NCBI GenBank assembly: GCA_036362985.1
Contig: JAYGXS010000002.1
Span: 9,111,913-9,175,912 of the forward strand
DNA length: 64,000 nt
Direction: 5' to 3'
Source of the DNA: Ligula intestinalis
Taxonomy: Eukaryota; Platyhelminthes; Cestoda; Diphyllobothriidea; Diphyllobothriidae
The notes beneath the pieces were generated by a model. That model searched no databases. It was not told the origin of the DNA and saw nothing but the letters and a program-made list of their open reading frames with translations. Shown in pieces: positions 33,092 to 43,790 of the stretch (its first letter is position 1; each line of letters begins with the position of its first letter). A program made the translations under genes and the position numbers.

Positions 33092-33641
33092 TTATTTAGT
33101 CCCACTCATACACCCCTTGTTCCAACATTTTGCCTACAAAAATGGTGTATTTAGGGTTTTGGGGGGTAGAGAGTAGGATTGACAGGGAAGGAAATTTGTC
33201 GAAATAAGATTTAAGTGAAAAAATTTAATCAAATTTGTTTCCCGCGGCCGCTGGGAGCAAGTTGTTCCGCATGCAATTTCAAAATGAGCGCGGTGCATCG
33301 CGCCGCAGACTATACTAATCTTACTCCAGAACGGTAGTTTGGGCCTCATGTAAGCTGAAGCAGACTGCTTTCTCAACACCCTTTCTATTTTTCGGGAATT
33401 TCAAGGAACCTGCATTTTGATAATTGGGTTTTTTCGCAATACGTTAAACAATAATACGGATTAAGAAAAGCTAGATGAACACAGCAACATCACTTCGAAA
33501 TAAAATAATATAAGAATGCATATAGCCGTAATTAAATACTATTTCACTGCGCATCCTCTTTCTCCACCCATAAAAACCTTTAAACACCTTTTGCATAGGA
33601 AACCCTGCTGAAAGTAGCGATTAATCAGTGAGACTACATAA
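33092..33641 (+). mobile_element. MITE-like TIR transposon, copy 2
   Basis: Starts TTTAGTCCCACTCATACACC and ends near GATTAATCAGTGAGACTACA, weak inverted repeats of the type in copies 1 and 3. The interior has GGAGCAAGTTGTTCCGCATG, GCAGACTATACTAATC, CCAGAACGGTAGTTTGG, ACCTGCATTTTGATAA and AATACGTTAAACAATAATAC, colinear with 10560-11110. No transposase. Length is about 550 bases. Confidence 0.7.
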
Positions 33642-34125
33642 GGTACTTTTTTTATTTTCTTTTAATCCCTAATCATGTCACCCAGACAATGGATGCGACC
33701 ATTGAAGCATTTTTGTAAATTATGGTCTTTTAGAAAAATATTTCACGTCTTTTCATTTAGCTAAGCACCGAACTGATGAAAACAACATGGATATTGAGGA
33801 GTGAGATTTTGGTTTCTCAAACTTTTGCTTAAAAGTCCTGATGTATATGGAGATCGAAACGCACATTTTTGTCGGAGTTCAAGCGTAATTCATTGAATAA
33901 ACAGAAATAGACGGAAACATATTTCATAATTTTTGGTTCTTTAAGGAGAAACTTGCTAAGAAAAAAATGCTTAAGGTACATATGTCTACAACGATTAGCA
34001 GCACATTAGCACGGGTTTCTTTCGTGGCCTTAATTCTGCATTGGATCATGAAACTTGTCCTGGGTTAAAAGTACAATATATCGTCCTATCTTTTGAACAA
34101 AAGGTGCTTTAGTGCACTGTGCAGC
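33642..34125. other. No feature identified
   Basis: AT-rich, short frames only. Confidence 0.5.
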
Positions 34126-34129
34126 AGCT

Positions 34130-34380
34130 GCCAACAAAACTAGCCTAATGCAATGGAGCACGTTAGACTTGGCTCTGGAAAACATAAACTCAGGCACTTA
34201 GCAACTTATACGGTGGTCACCGCTTGCAAGAATTTCAGACTTGTCAAATGTTACTGTGTGATCCGGACCCTTCTAAACAACCACGACTTCGGAGCTGGCG
34301 TTGTTCCTTACCAGTGTCATCCATCACTTGGCCATCCATCTCCGGGATAATTTTCCAGTTTTTATAAATACCTTAAGGCA
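34130..34380 (-). pseudogene. PLE-A GIY-YIG remnant, minus strand
   Basis: On the minus strand broken frames give WKTGKLSRRWMAKW, then NNASSEVVV, a stop, KGPDHTVTFDKSEILASGDH and RIS. The better copies read VG.TGRLL.TRMAEH, NDASSQVAAHS and GPGHTFKFDEAEILARGDNR. The fit over about 60 residues is clear despite stops. The YVG core and EH are lost, so it is a dead fragment. Confidence 0.65.
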
Positions 34381-34599
34381 AGAGTGAAATGCCATTTATT
34401 TCAAAGGTTGCATCAAATTATTTTACGACATTTTTCCGTTCGCTGAGAATGCAGGATTGATAAACCAAATAGGCAACATGCAATGATTTCATCAAATGCA
34501 CATTTCCCGTGTTGACAGTTTGGCTATCAGTTTCCCTATTTTCGTCTGTCTACACGTAAGATAGTGCGCTACTAATGGCAAGGCAGACCGCTTATTTAT

Positions 34600-34830
34600 G
34601 CCAATTGATGGCGGAGATATATCGAAAGTATCGGTACATGTTACGGCAAGACTTCGTAGCTATTTGGTCAGAGTGGAGATGATGGACAACGTTATCAAGA
34701 ATTCTATCAGTGAATTGCTTAACCATTATAAAGTGTCGCTGTATTGTAATTTCACTTCAAAAGCATAAGAAACGCCGGTCGCCGAATGAAGCACATGGAG
34801 GAAACATTTAAAAACCATCCCGTCTCGCTT
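34600..34830 (+). repeat. Dispersed repeat R2, partial copy
   Basis: GGTACATGTTACGGCAAGAC, AGAGTGGAGATGATGGACAA and AAAGTGTCGCTGTATTGTAA match 61915-62045 (TGTTACGGAAAC, AGAGTGGACAGGATGACCGA, AAAGTGTCGTTGTATTATGA). The flanking parts of the repeat are missing. No coding content. Confidence 0.6.
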
Positions 34831-35410
34831 GGGAAGAGCTAGAAAAGAACTGGAGATGAGACTGCTTTGTCTACAACAACATCAGAAGACGTAAGAGTCC
34901 AGACTTTTTCTGCCGCAATAGCATGGCTTCTTTTTTGCTGGTTGCCTCCGGTTTCTTTGCGACCACCAATCCAGCAGACTGTGGGCATTAAAATAATTAT
35001 CTGTACGGGTTAATTTATGGCTGATAATTATAGCCATGCGGTTGCAGCGGAACTTCATCTTAATTATATTTTGAGCCATATGCATTTATAGCGCTTATCT
35101 AACCTTGTCACTTACGCTAAATCCTAATTAAAAATCAATTCTTGGGCTGAATTTTCAGGTAAAACCATAATCTGTAGCTGAACAAAAATTTTGCTTCAAT
35201 GTCTGCGTGTCTGCTCTATAGCTTTTTATGCAGATGTAGTACTCTGCTAATTTTTGCATCACGCACTACCTGAAAAAAGTCGCCAATTGTGGCTTGTTTT
35301 ACATAAAACAGTTTCACTCACCATTTTAATTGAAAACCTTGGGTTTTTATTGGAGCATATGCGTGTATTTGAAGAAGAGGTTATTGTTTGGGATAAAAAG
35401 TGACTTAAAG
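34831..35410. other. No feature identified
   Basis: Short frames only; no known repeat. Confidence 0.5.
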
Positions 35411-35414
35411 TAGT

Positions 35415-35455
35415 GATTTTTTGGGTGCGGTGCCCCAGCTCTTCTTCAGACTAAC
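35415..35455 (-). repeat. Inverted hammerhead-like terminal motif, left
   Basis: The reverse complement reads GTCTGAAGAAGAGCTGGGGC, then ACCGCACCCA. It has a CTGAAGA box at 35443-35449. It is an inverted, diverged copy of the motif at 35785-35830, on the other side of a PLE-B tail. Confidence 0.55.
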
Positions 35456-35460
35456 AGGCT

Positions 35461-35670
35461 GTGAGGAGATGTGACCACTTTTCTGAAGTGGCTATACATT
35501 GCCTCGACACAGAACACAACTTTGCATGGGATAAAATACACATCTTCGGAGTTTACCTATCCAAAAATGGCCGAAAATTTCTTGAGCCCATGCACTCCGA
35601 CATCTCATGCATCAATCGGTACATAAAACTGGATGGTATTTATGAACGCTTGAAAGAACGGTGGAAGTGA
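35461..35670 (+). pseudogene. PLE-B-like C-terminal fragment
   Basis: A frame of 69 codons reads RRCDHFSEVAIHCLDTEHNF, AWDKIHIFGVYLSKNGRKFL, EPMHSDISCINRYIKLDGIY and ERLKERW. It matches the distal half of the PLE GIY-YIG domain: AIHCL..EH.FAWD, the glutamate in FLE, and INR.I.LD..YE.L..RW. The nuclease core with the conserved tyrosine and arginine is missing. Inverted terminal motifs lie on both sides. Confidence 0.8.
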
Positions 35671-35784
35671 GGAAGGTGGAATGGTACAGACTGTTTAAGG
35701 CTACACCTACCAATCAGGTCTCACCCAATTTATCTATTGATTTTCCGCACGTTTGCAATGTTATTTGTTCATTGCACGTTGCCT

Positions 35785-35830
35785 GTTAGTTTGAAGATGA
35801 GCTGGGGCTTTAGACTCAGAAAGCCATCAA
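35785..35830 (+). repeat. Hammerhead-like terminal motif, right
   Basis: TTGAAGA at 35791-35797 is followed by TGAG, a loop starting CTGGGGC, CTCA and then GAAA at 35819-35822. TGAG/CTCA can pair as a short stem II between the CUGANGA-like and GAAA boxes. It is a diverged inverted partner of 35415-35455. Stems I and III were not found. Confidence 0.45.
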
Positions 35831-35844
35831 CTAAAGTTACGCTT

Positions 35845-37692
35845 CATCCCAAAGAACAAATTCTTCTACACATTCAATTTTCTTGGGATGCGTATTTTCA
35901 ATATCCATGTATGCCTGGACGCTATGGCCTAAAAGAATGAAAACTTGCTTGGTAGGACTCTCTCTTGCCATGATGCAGAAAACAGAGGCTGCAGAAAAAT
36001 CCGCTTTTTCAACGTAGTCAACTAATTCACTTCTGGCATTGCCAGATGTTTGTGGTTCAAAACATTTGGTTTGGTTGACATGTACTCATTAGAAACGCGT
36101 CGATACTTAGCCATGGTCTTAGATATTTAGTCGCATAAAATAGGTCTGTTTTGCAACCGAAAATATCACTTTTTATCAAAGAATTATTTTTCCTATGTAG
36201 AGAATTTTGCTTATTCATTTCTTGCATTGCCAGATTATTGAGGTTTAAAAGTCTAGGTGTCTTAAACAAGGCTTAAGTATTTAAAAAACAGCTTGAGTAT
36301 GGAAAATGTTAAACTGCACGAAAAAAAATCTTTTCGTGTTAACCATCAGTAAGGAACGTATTTCCCTTAAGAGAAAATCTGGGCAAAACAGCAAGTACAG
36401 TATCCTTTTTATTCAGCAAGGATTTCCTGGAGATTGACCATATGTTTCGATCAGATGTTTCGGCGTATGTAGTAAGCAGTAAGTAGACAGTACGGAAAGA
36501 AATTCATCCGAGAATCTTGCTGAACTTGAACTTGCTAGTCAGACATGCATTTGATCCCACTTTTTTGATCTTATTAATGTATTTAATCCGTAAAAACAAA
36601 TTCATTGGAAAAATTGTCTTTCAGTTTCAGTATTTTGAAAATAATAGGCATTTATTCATGCGAAATCAGACAAAGCTTGCTATTGAAGAAATTTTCTATC
36701 CTTTTAAACATAGCCTAAGCTTTTATCTGTTATGCCATGGGAAATTTCTAATATAAGTAGGTAGAGGTTAAATATATGCGATATAAAACCAAATATTTCA
36801 GTCTGAATTTGATAAGAAGCAGGTTAAGTCAAATTTGAGGAATCGTATTGTTTTCCCGACATAAGAAACGACTATGGTTTTAAAAATTACGTTTATCAAT
36901 TTTTGAAAGTTGTTTTGTCAAAAACGCTTTTAAGAAAGCTATGATCCTCTTTTTTATACCGCGTTAACCATTTGGGATGGCAACCAAAAATGCATGCATA
37001 TAATCGTGAAGATGAAAGAACGAAAGAATCTTATTTACTTAAAATCATATAGCAATAGCAGTTTTGTACGCTACTATATCCGCTTATGCGTAACTTAGAA
37101 CGGAACAGACAGCTCAATAGAAATAATGGCAAAATCTTTGCATATATTTGGTCTCTCGTTTTGCATTAGCAGCCTTCAAACAGCTTGGAAAGTCATCCAC
37201 TCAGGGGGACAATACTGAATCAAAAATACTTTTTCTTCATTTTTAGACAAAATTCGATCATTTTGAGGTTAATTAAAAACTTTGGCGAAATCCTCCCCTT
37301 TCACTTTGACACTGCCCTAGAAAAAGGTTACATGCACAGCTATGCGTCAGCTCAGTATCCAATAAAAGAACCTTTTAAAACGGACACCTTTTAGAAAAAG
37401 TTTTTCTATTAATTTTAGAAACAACAATGTCAGATTGATGTTGCGGACGGTCTTTTTTTCTCAACAACGTGTTTTGGTGTTTTTGGCCCCTAAGACCATC
37501 CTCCTAAGGACCCTTTTTCAAAAAACATTTTTCAGAAGATGCTTTTAAAAGTACTTATTTAACCTTACACAATTCCACTACGTAACTAAAGACTTACCAA
37601 ATACATTACATCTAATTTGCTCGGCACTCATGTCGTACTTTTATCTAACAACTTGAATGTGCAATGTGTTTCATTCAAATTTTGACAACAGT
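35845..37692. other. AT-rich stretch, nothing identified
   Basis: No repeat shared with the rest of the window and no recognisable protein. Confidence 0.5.
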
Positions 37693-38211
37693 AGTTTGAG
37701 TAGTGCATCTCCTTTACTCTAGTCGAAACATTTTTTCCTAAGGAGCCGGTGTTTAAACGGAATTTACAGTAAGGTGATAAGAATAGGCAGTGAAATGCAC
37801 TTCAATAATTACTGCATGCATTTTTTTTCTTATGTAGAAATGCTGCTGCTTTGCATGTTTAGATTTTTTCAATCTGTGTTATTGTTTAACGTATTGCAGA
37901 AAAACCTACTTATTAAAATGCAGGTGTCTTGTAATTCCTGAAAAAAAGAAATCGTGGTTAGGTGGTCGTCTACTCCAAATTACCTGAGGTCCAACCTACC
38001 GTTCTGACTTTGGATTAGTATGGTCCAACATGCGGAACAACTTATTTTCAGTGGCCACGAGAAAAAATTCAACTATATTTTTCCAATTAACACTTTCTTC
38101 TGCAAATTTATTTTATTGTCTATCTTATTTTCTTAATCCCAAAATCCCTTTTATCCCTGTTTCCGTAAGGAAAAAGCTGGAGCTAGGGGTATATGAACTG
38201 CACTTCTTAAA
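37693..38211 (-). mobile_element. MITE-like TIR transposon, copy 3
   Basis: The left end reads GTTTGAGTAGTGCATCTCCT and the right end, reverse-complemented, CGTTTAAGAAGTGCAGTTCA, then TATACCCC. These are clear inverted repeats matching copy 1. On the minus strand the interior runs AAGTTGTTCCGCATG, GACCATACTAATCC, CAGAACGGTAGGTTGGACCT, ACACCTGCATTTTAATAA and AATACGTTAAACAATAACAC. At about 519 bases it is probably the cleanest copy. No transposase. No obvious target duplication. Confidence 0.8.
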
Positions 38212-39755
38212 CGACCTTTGCCCAAATATTTTCAGGATATGCACTATTTTTTGTCAAGGAACTATTTTCAATTAATTTTAAATAAACATATATTAATCCA
38301 AAGTTTATGCAGAGAAGCAAGTAAGGTATTCCAGGAAAATTCAGTCTGTCCAAATTGTTCTGCGTGTTTGAATAATCATCGCCTTGATGACGATTGCTGC
38401 AGTTCGTGTGAGATCCCATTTCACCGTATGACAACGTAGACAGAAACATCTATCTTACATCCTCATTCGTTTAGTATAGGCGCGTGCTTAGGGACATGAG
38501 GCCTCTGCGCTGTCGACCCGTGCGTGGATTACATAAGCCACCGTTCAAGTCCGTCCTAAGTGTATGGCCAGGTCAACTGATCTATCATCAGATGACATTT
38601 ATTCTAGAAATAACGCCTTGGCTTGCGATCTAGGAAAGAGTTTCCAATTACCCAGCTATGCACGTCTCCCTATGACCTAAAAACACAACGGAGATATTTT
38701 ATTTAAACTGAAGATTGCTCAAAAGATGGCCTGTAACCATAAAAGAACAAACACGAAAATACTCAAGAGCATTTTGAGGTTAAACGGAGCAAATGGATTT
38801 AAAGGTGAATTATTTTATCCGCAGTTTCACCTAAAAACTATTTTCGTTGGACTTTGGTGATGAGGACTGTCACCGCAACTAAACCATTGTACAAATGCTT
38901 CCCATGTATGGGAAACAGTTCTATAAAGATATTGAATATGAGTGCATATTTCAGAGGTTATTATCACTGGCATTATAGTAACATTGCTGGGAAATTAATA
39001 CGACACTTCTTCTCAGACGTAGATGAGTTTCCCGCTATAAACGATCACTTAACTTAAGGTTAGTTGTCAAGTAGTAGGGAGCAAAACCCCAGTGAAGTAT
39101 TCATAAACCAGGATGTTAATTCTGACTTGGCAGCAATTAGTCATTCATTGTCATGCTTGCTTCCTTTTTATTTAAAAATAATTAAAGCTTTTACAATTTT
39201 TTTCGCAGTTTACATTGAAGTAAATCACAAAAACGTTTACCATACACTGGTGATAAAGCAGATGTATCCTTATGCTTAATGTTCATATGAAATCTGATCT
39301 GCAGCGCAATTTAACTTTTATTGGTTCTAAAACTTCTAGGAAAAATTTTATCAATAAGATTTTTGTTACGGACCACACTAAATCCTTAAACCGGTATGGA
39401 TCGACAGTTTACCACTCACGTAATTAAAAATTAGTTTACTCCTTTAAAACCCTCCAGCAGCATAAATAAAATGAAAATTTGAAGTAAATTAGTGCAGTAA
39501 ACGAAATTTCTACATTTCATTTTTAACAAACAAGATTTACCTTTATCAACGGAAGCGAATGCGATGTAAACGGGAAGTGTAGTATACCATTAAGGGCATT
39601 TTACAATTTTGTGGGATCTTGATACTGTGTAGGATTAGAACGATTGAAATAGCAGCCATATTAGTACGAGCAAAAATTCTTCGGGGTTAAAGCAAACCAA
39701 CGTCTAGTGTTTAAGGTCAGAAGAAAACAGCAAAGGGGTGTTAAGTCATTAATCA
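38212..39755. other. No feature identified
   Basis: A short cysteine-rich frame (38330-38437; CPNCSACL, CCSSCEIPFH) has no family match and no sign of splicing. The remainder is AT-rich. Confidence 0.45.
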
Positions 39756-39799
39756 GATTCATACTTTGATTAATAAAAGTTTATTTGGTTCAGGTGATC

Positions 39800-39970
39800 T
39801 TCCCCGGGGTCTGTGGAGAGAATTTGCGATCCTTTTGGAAAACTTTGCAGTCATTCGCAGTGGTCTATCATTCCGTTTGACAGCCAATTTACGTTGGTGA
39901 ATGTGTGAAAAAAATACTTGTTCATCCTCACTCCTGTTACCAAAGCAACATTTTATGTATTGAGAGACGA
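39800..39970 (-). pseudogene. PLE GIY-YIG trace, minus strand
   Basis: A minus-strand frame contains HIHQRKLAVKRNDRPLRMTA, close to the PLE-B motif R.HEHQLAVKR.DPLS at the nuclease centre. Upstream YIKCCFGNRSEDEQ could be a ruined C...Y.G.T segment. Downstream motifs are absent. Probably a decayed PLE-B-like piece. Confidence 0.45.
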
Positions 39971-40249
39971 TATACCCTCTTAGTCTGCCTGTAGTCAGTC
40001 CTTGAATTTCATGATACTGTTCGTATGGTAGCTTTAGACCAATTTGACGTTCTAAAGCATAGATGCACATAACCGCACACAGTGGCCTCTGAAAAGTCCT
40101 TATTCTATAAACGAACTTTTTTTATCTTCAATAGGATTTCGGAGAACTGGTTGACGAACCAACCTTTGATATGAAGTAAACCTATCAAGATATATTATTT
40201 GCAATGGCACACAGAGACCGGTGGAGTCAATCTAATAGCTGTAATACTG

Positions 40250-41470
40250 GTAATTTATATGTACACTTAATAAAAGCGGTGACTGTTTCTGTGTGTGTCG
40301 CCATTATTATTGGTGGATTGCAGCCATTTGTAAGTCAATCATGGAGCTTGTGCACACACACACGCGCATGCGCGCCTGTCCGTATTTTAGTCACACGCGA
40401 CGTGCCCCCCACCAGCTTGCCTTACGCGCGCCAGTCTGTAAGTCGGTCACACAGGGGACAGTGCCGGTGTCACTGTGTCTGTGTTTGTCCCCTTTATCAT
40501 TAGTGGCAGGCAGCTGTTTCAGATTCGCGATTGACACCCGACTTGACAGGCGAATGTGAATGCGCCACGAGGGGTGGGCGTGTAGTCGGGTGGAGGGGCA
40601 AAAAGGGCGAGGCTGCTAAGATCTCGAGTGATCGGAGTAGTAAGTGTAAGGGTTCTGCCAACGCTACGGCCAGCTCCTTTAAATGCTTTGCAGGTATTCA
40701 ATCCGGACCTCATGACTTCCGTTTTCGGAGCATTAGAAGTTCCCGCAGACCAGTTACTTCCACGAGAGCAACCGAATTAATAGTCGGAATCTCATCCACG
40801 CTTAATTTGATGGTGCTTAATTCGGCCTCTTGGAGAAAAACTGATTAAAAAAACCGGGATGGATGTTAAAACTTGTCTTTTTTCTCGCAGATTTTAAAAT
40901 CATCATCATCATACTCATCATCATCATTATCATAATCATCATCATCAACTTATTTTAATAAACTGATAGGAAGGTATGCCTCCACCCAGGGGTGCCAAGA
41001 GACACCTGCCGAATAACGCAAGTGCCAGACAGCCCTCTGGCTCGACCCTTCCATACCCGACTGCGGCGTTTTGCCGCATGACTGCCGTCATCTCTTCGCC
41101 AGCAGTTCCCGGCCAGGCACCCAACTCACTCCCGTTGACCTTTGGCTCAAGCCGGCTGAGGTCGCGGCTTTTTTCCGTCTCCCAAGCAGATTCATTTCGG
41201 GCTCCGGCGGAAACCCTTGATCCAACAAGGGCTACCAACCAACCAACCAACCCACTGCCCTCGAAGGAGAGAGCTAGGTAGGTTAAGACATTCGCAAGTC
41301 GGCAAAAGGAATTTCCCAGACGTAGAAGTGCACCTCTGGCTATGCAAGCATACCAAAGAGCGGATCTACGCTCAACCGATGCTGGAAACTCAAGTTCGCA
41401 ACCAATTCACATACGGCTTGGCGACTCTGGCCCGTTGGCTGCTTCCATAAACGCTCAAGTGTGAAACAAA
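40250..41470. repeat. GC-rich segment of unknown origin
   Basis: Base composition changes sharply: GC-rich, CpG-containing sequence with CACACACACACGCGCATGCG near 40352 and CCGGCTGAGGTCGCGGC near 41150, between AT-rich flanks. Overlapping frames of about 100 codons occur on both strands at 40945-41281, as expected of GC-rich DNA; none has a known domain. It ends against the Helitron fragment. It could be the outer part of that element, another transposon or a CpG-island-like region. Confidence 0.4.
40898..40949 (+). repeat. (TCA)n microsatellite
   Basis: Imperfect ATC/TCA triplet tract of about 50 bases with a few interruptions (CATACTCATC, ATTATCATAATC). Confidence 0.9.
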
Positions 41471-41489
41471 GCCTAACTCAATTACAACC

Positions 41490-42590
41490 CAAGTCTTGGT
41501 TATGCGGAAGATGCAAATTTTCCCATTGGAAAGGTGGTAGAAGTTTGCAGATATTGACAAGAAAAAAAATGGACTGGTGAGACAATCGGCATATGCTATT
41601 CCAACGGCAAAGTTCTACTGAATAACTTCCCCCAACCACCAGAAATACTCCAGCCATTTTTTGCTGGTAATACTTACGACTCGAACAATTTTCTTTTGAG
41701 CATAAGAAAATACAACGGGGCGTTTCAAATGACCTCCTTTGGTGGCAATATTGTTCATGAGGTTGGCTTATGCGTACCATTAAGTTGGAAGGCCAAGTTT
41801 GCCATCGGATTGGATCGTTACTACCTCCTCCTGTTGGCGAGCCAAAATTTCTACATCTATACTTCGCAGAAGACATGAAGCTGCAGGCTCAAAGCCGATC
41901 CCGAGTGTGCCCACGCTTAAAGTATCACATAATATTGTCCCTTCCAGAAATGCTACACCAGCGCAACAGCTACGTTAACAGTTTCAAGTTCGCCCTGGAG
42001 ATGCACGCTTCCATTGACTTTACTATTGCCATAAATGCCGATAAACATCCGCAAGGAGAAGACCCGCGAAAATGTAATGCTACCACATGCAACGAGGTCG
42101 CCGTCATCATGTCAGAACCACAGCACGGCAACAGGGATATTGTCTTGAGGAGGAGAGACGATAGGCTGCAAAGGATATATGAGACACATAGTCCATCCGA
42201 GGCCTTACAATACCCCCTCATGCATGTTATTGGTGAAGACGGTTACCAGTTCGGTATGCCTCAAATTGGCACCCGTAAAACAGTAAATTGTTAAGCCTTC
42301 TTCTCTTACCACTTTATGATTCGAGAACGAACTTTCAACATGCTTTGTCGATTCAAAACGGTGTTCCTTCAATTTTCTGTTGATATGTTTGCCAAAATGG
42401 AAGCAGAGCGCCTTTGCTGTTTCCGCACACACCAGAAAAAACTTCGCGTGGACAACTACATCCACCTTAGAGACAATATTCTTTCTGATTGTGGTAATGA
42501 TGCTGGTCGCGGTCAACTTTTCAACTTGCCGTCAAGCCACATTGGGCAACCTTGCTATATGAATGAGAAAACTCAAGATACGTTGGTTCT
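41490..42590 (+). pseudogene. Helitron Rep-helicase N-terminal domain, copy 1
   Basis: Resembles the N-terminal region of Helitron replicase-helicase proteins, rolling-circle transposases. In order: WTGETIGICYSNGKVLLNNF, SIRKYNGAFQMTSFGGNIV, a frameshift near 41775, then LEGQVCHRIGSLLPPPVGEP, KFLHLYFAED, MLHQRNSYVNSFKFALEMHA, CNEVAVIMS, RDIVLRRRDDRLQRIYETH and LQYPLMHVIGEDGYQF. After a TAA at 42292-42294 come MIRERTFNMLCRF, VDMFAKMEAERL, KKLRVDNYIHLRDNI and LPSSHIGQPCYMNEKTQDTL. The sequence then jumps to a second copy. The HUH nuclease and helicase that would follow are missing, so it cannot transpose itself. Confidence 0.8.
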
Positions 42591-43165
42591 ACTGAATAAC
42601 TTCCACCCACCACCAGAAATACTCCAAACATTGCTTGTTGGCAATACCGATGACTTGAAAAATTTTATTTCGAATCTTAGGAAATACAACGGGGCTTTTC
42701 AAATGACCTCCTTTGGTGCCAACGTTGTTCGTGAGGTTGGATTGATGGCTACCTTTAAGGTGGAAAGCCAAGTTTGCCACCGGATTGGATTGCTACTACC
42801 TCCTCATGATGGCAAGCCAAAGTTTCTGCAAATATACTTCGTAGAAAGCATCAACTTACAGGCTTAAAGCCGATCCCGTGTTTACCCACGCTTAAAGCAT
42901 CACATAATATTGTCCCTTTAAGACATGCTACACCAGTGCAACAGCTACGTTAACAGTTTGAAGTCCGCCCTGGACATGTATGCCTCCCTTGGTTTCGCCG
43001 TTGTCATAGATGCCGATAACCGCCCTCGCGGAGAACAGCAATGGAGGTTTAATGCTCCCGCATTCAACGAGGTGTCTGTCATCATGTCAGATACGCAGCA
43101 TGGCATCAGGGATATTGTCTTGAGGAGGAGAGACAACAGATGCAAAGGATTTATGAAACATACCG
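42587..43165 (+). pseudogene. Helitron N-terminal domain, duplicated copy 2
   Basis: Repeats the first half of 41613-42200 at an offset of about 974 bases: LLNNFHPPPEILQTLLVGNT, LRKYNGAFQMTSFGANVV, FKVESQVCHRIGLLLPPHDG, FLQIYFVESINLQA, a stop, MLHQCNSYVNSLKSALDMYA, PAFNEVSVIMSDTQHGIRDI and VLRRRDN. It joins copy 1 in frame, so one open frame (42316-42867) reads through the junction. It lacks the 41775 frameshift of copy 1, so that lesion arose after duplication or only in copy 1. Stops follow. Confidence 0.8.
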
Positions 43166-43276
43166 TTCATATGATTTTCAGTCGCTACTTTCTGTGCAAT
43201 TACTCCTTCTGAGCATCGAGTAAAAACGACCACAGAAATTCCGACCGACTCACCTTCTTCTTCATAATCTTCTCAA

Positions 43277-43460
43277 TTTATACTACTTAAGACTTTCCTG
43301 TGGCAGATGGGTATATTTCATTGGGGTTTACGGGTTTCAACACAAATATACACTTTCAATTTCGGTCTTCGCCTATAGACCTTATATATCCTGATATATA
43401 CCACGATCAGAAATAACTTTCTCTGGAGATCAAAAACCTGAACTTTCTTAACCGGTATAT
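43277..43460. repeat. Direct repeat R3, copy 1
   Basis: TATACTACTTAAG, CCTGTGGCAG, TATATTTCA.TGGGG, ATTTCGGTCT, CTGATATATACC, CGATCAGAAAT and AAAAACCTGAA recur in the same order at 43606-43790. A shorter resemblance (GGTCTAAGCCTACAGACCTG) occurs at 48775 after a SINE. No coding content. Confidence 0.7.
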
Positions 43461-43605
43461 CAACCAAAAGGCAGATAGGGAAAGCTGGGTTAACCCATTG
43501 ATGAGCCGGATTCCTAGCAGCTGTCTCAAGAAGTGGCAGAATACCAGCGAAACACGTGTCTGGGCCTTTAAGCATGTACCATACAGTATGGTAAGTAACA
43601 ACGTC

Positions 43606-43790
43606 AATTTATACTACTTAAGGCTGTCCTGTGGCAGCAGGTGTATATTTCACTGGGGTCGACGGGTTTTAACACATATGTACAGTTAAAATTTCGGTCT
43701 ATGCCTATAGATCTTAGAAATACTGATATATACCGCGATCAGAAATTAATTTCTCTGGCGATAAAAAACCTGAATCTTCTCATTTTCATA
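43606..43790. repeat. Direct repeat R3, copy 2
   Basis: Partner of 43277-43460, same orientation, offset about 330 bases. The intervening 150 bases are not part of the repeat. Confidence 0.7.

Noticed and set aside
38330..38437. Cysteine-rich frame resembling a zinc finger
   Set aside because: The spacing fits no known zinc-binding family and there is no supporting context.
40945..41281. Overlapping 100-codon frames on both strands
   Set aside because: Expected in GC-rich DNA with few stops; no domain, and both strands are equally open.
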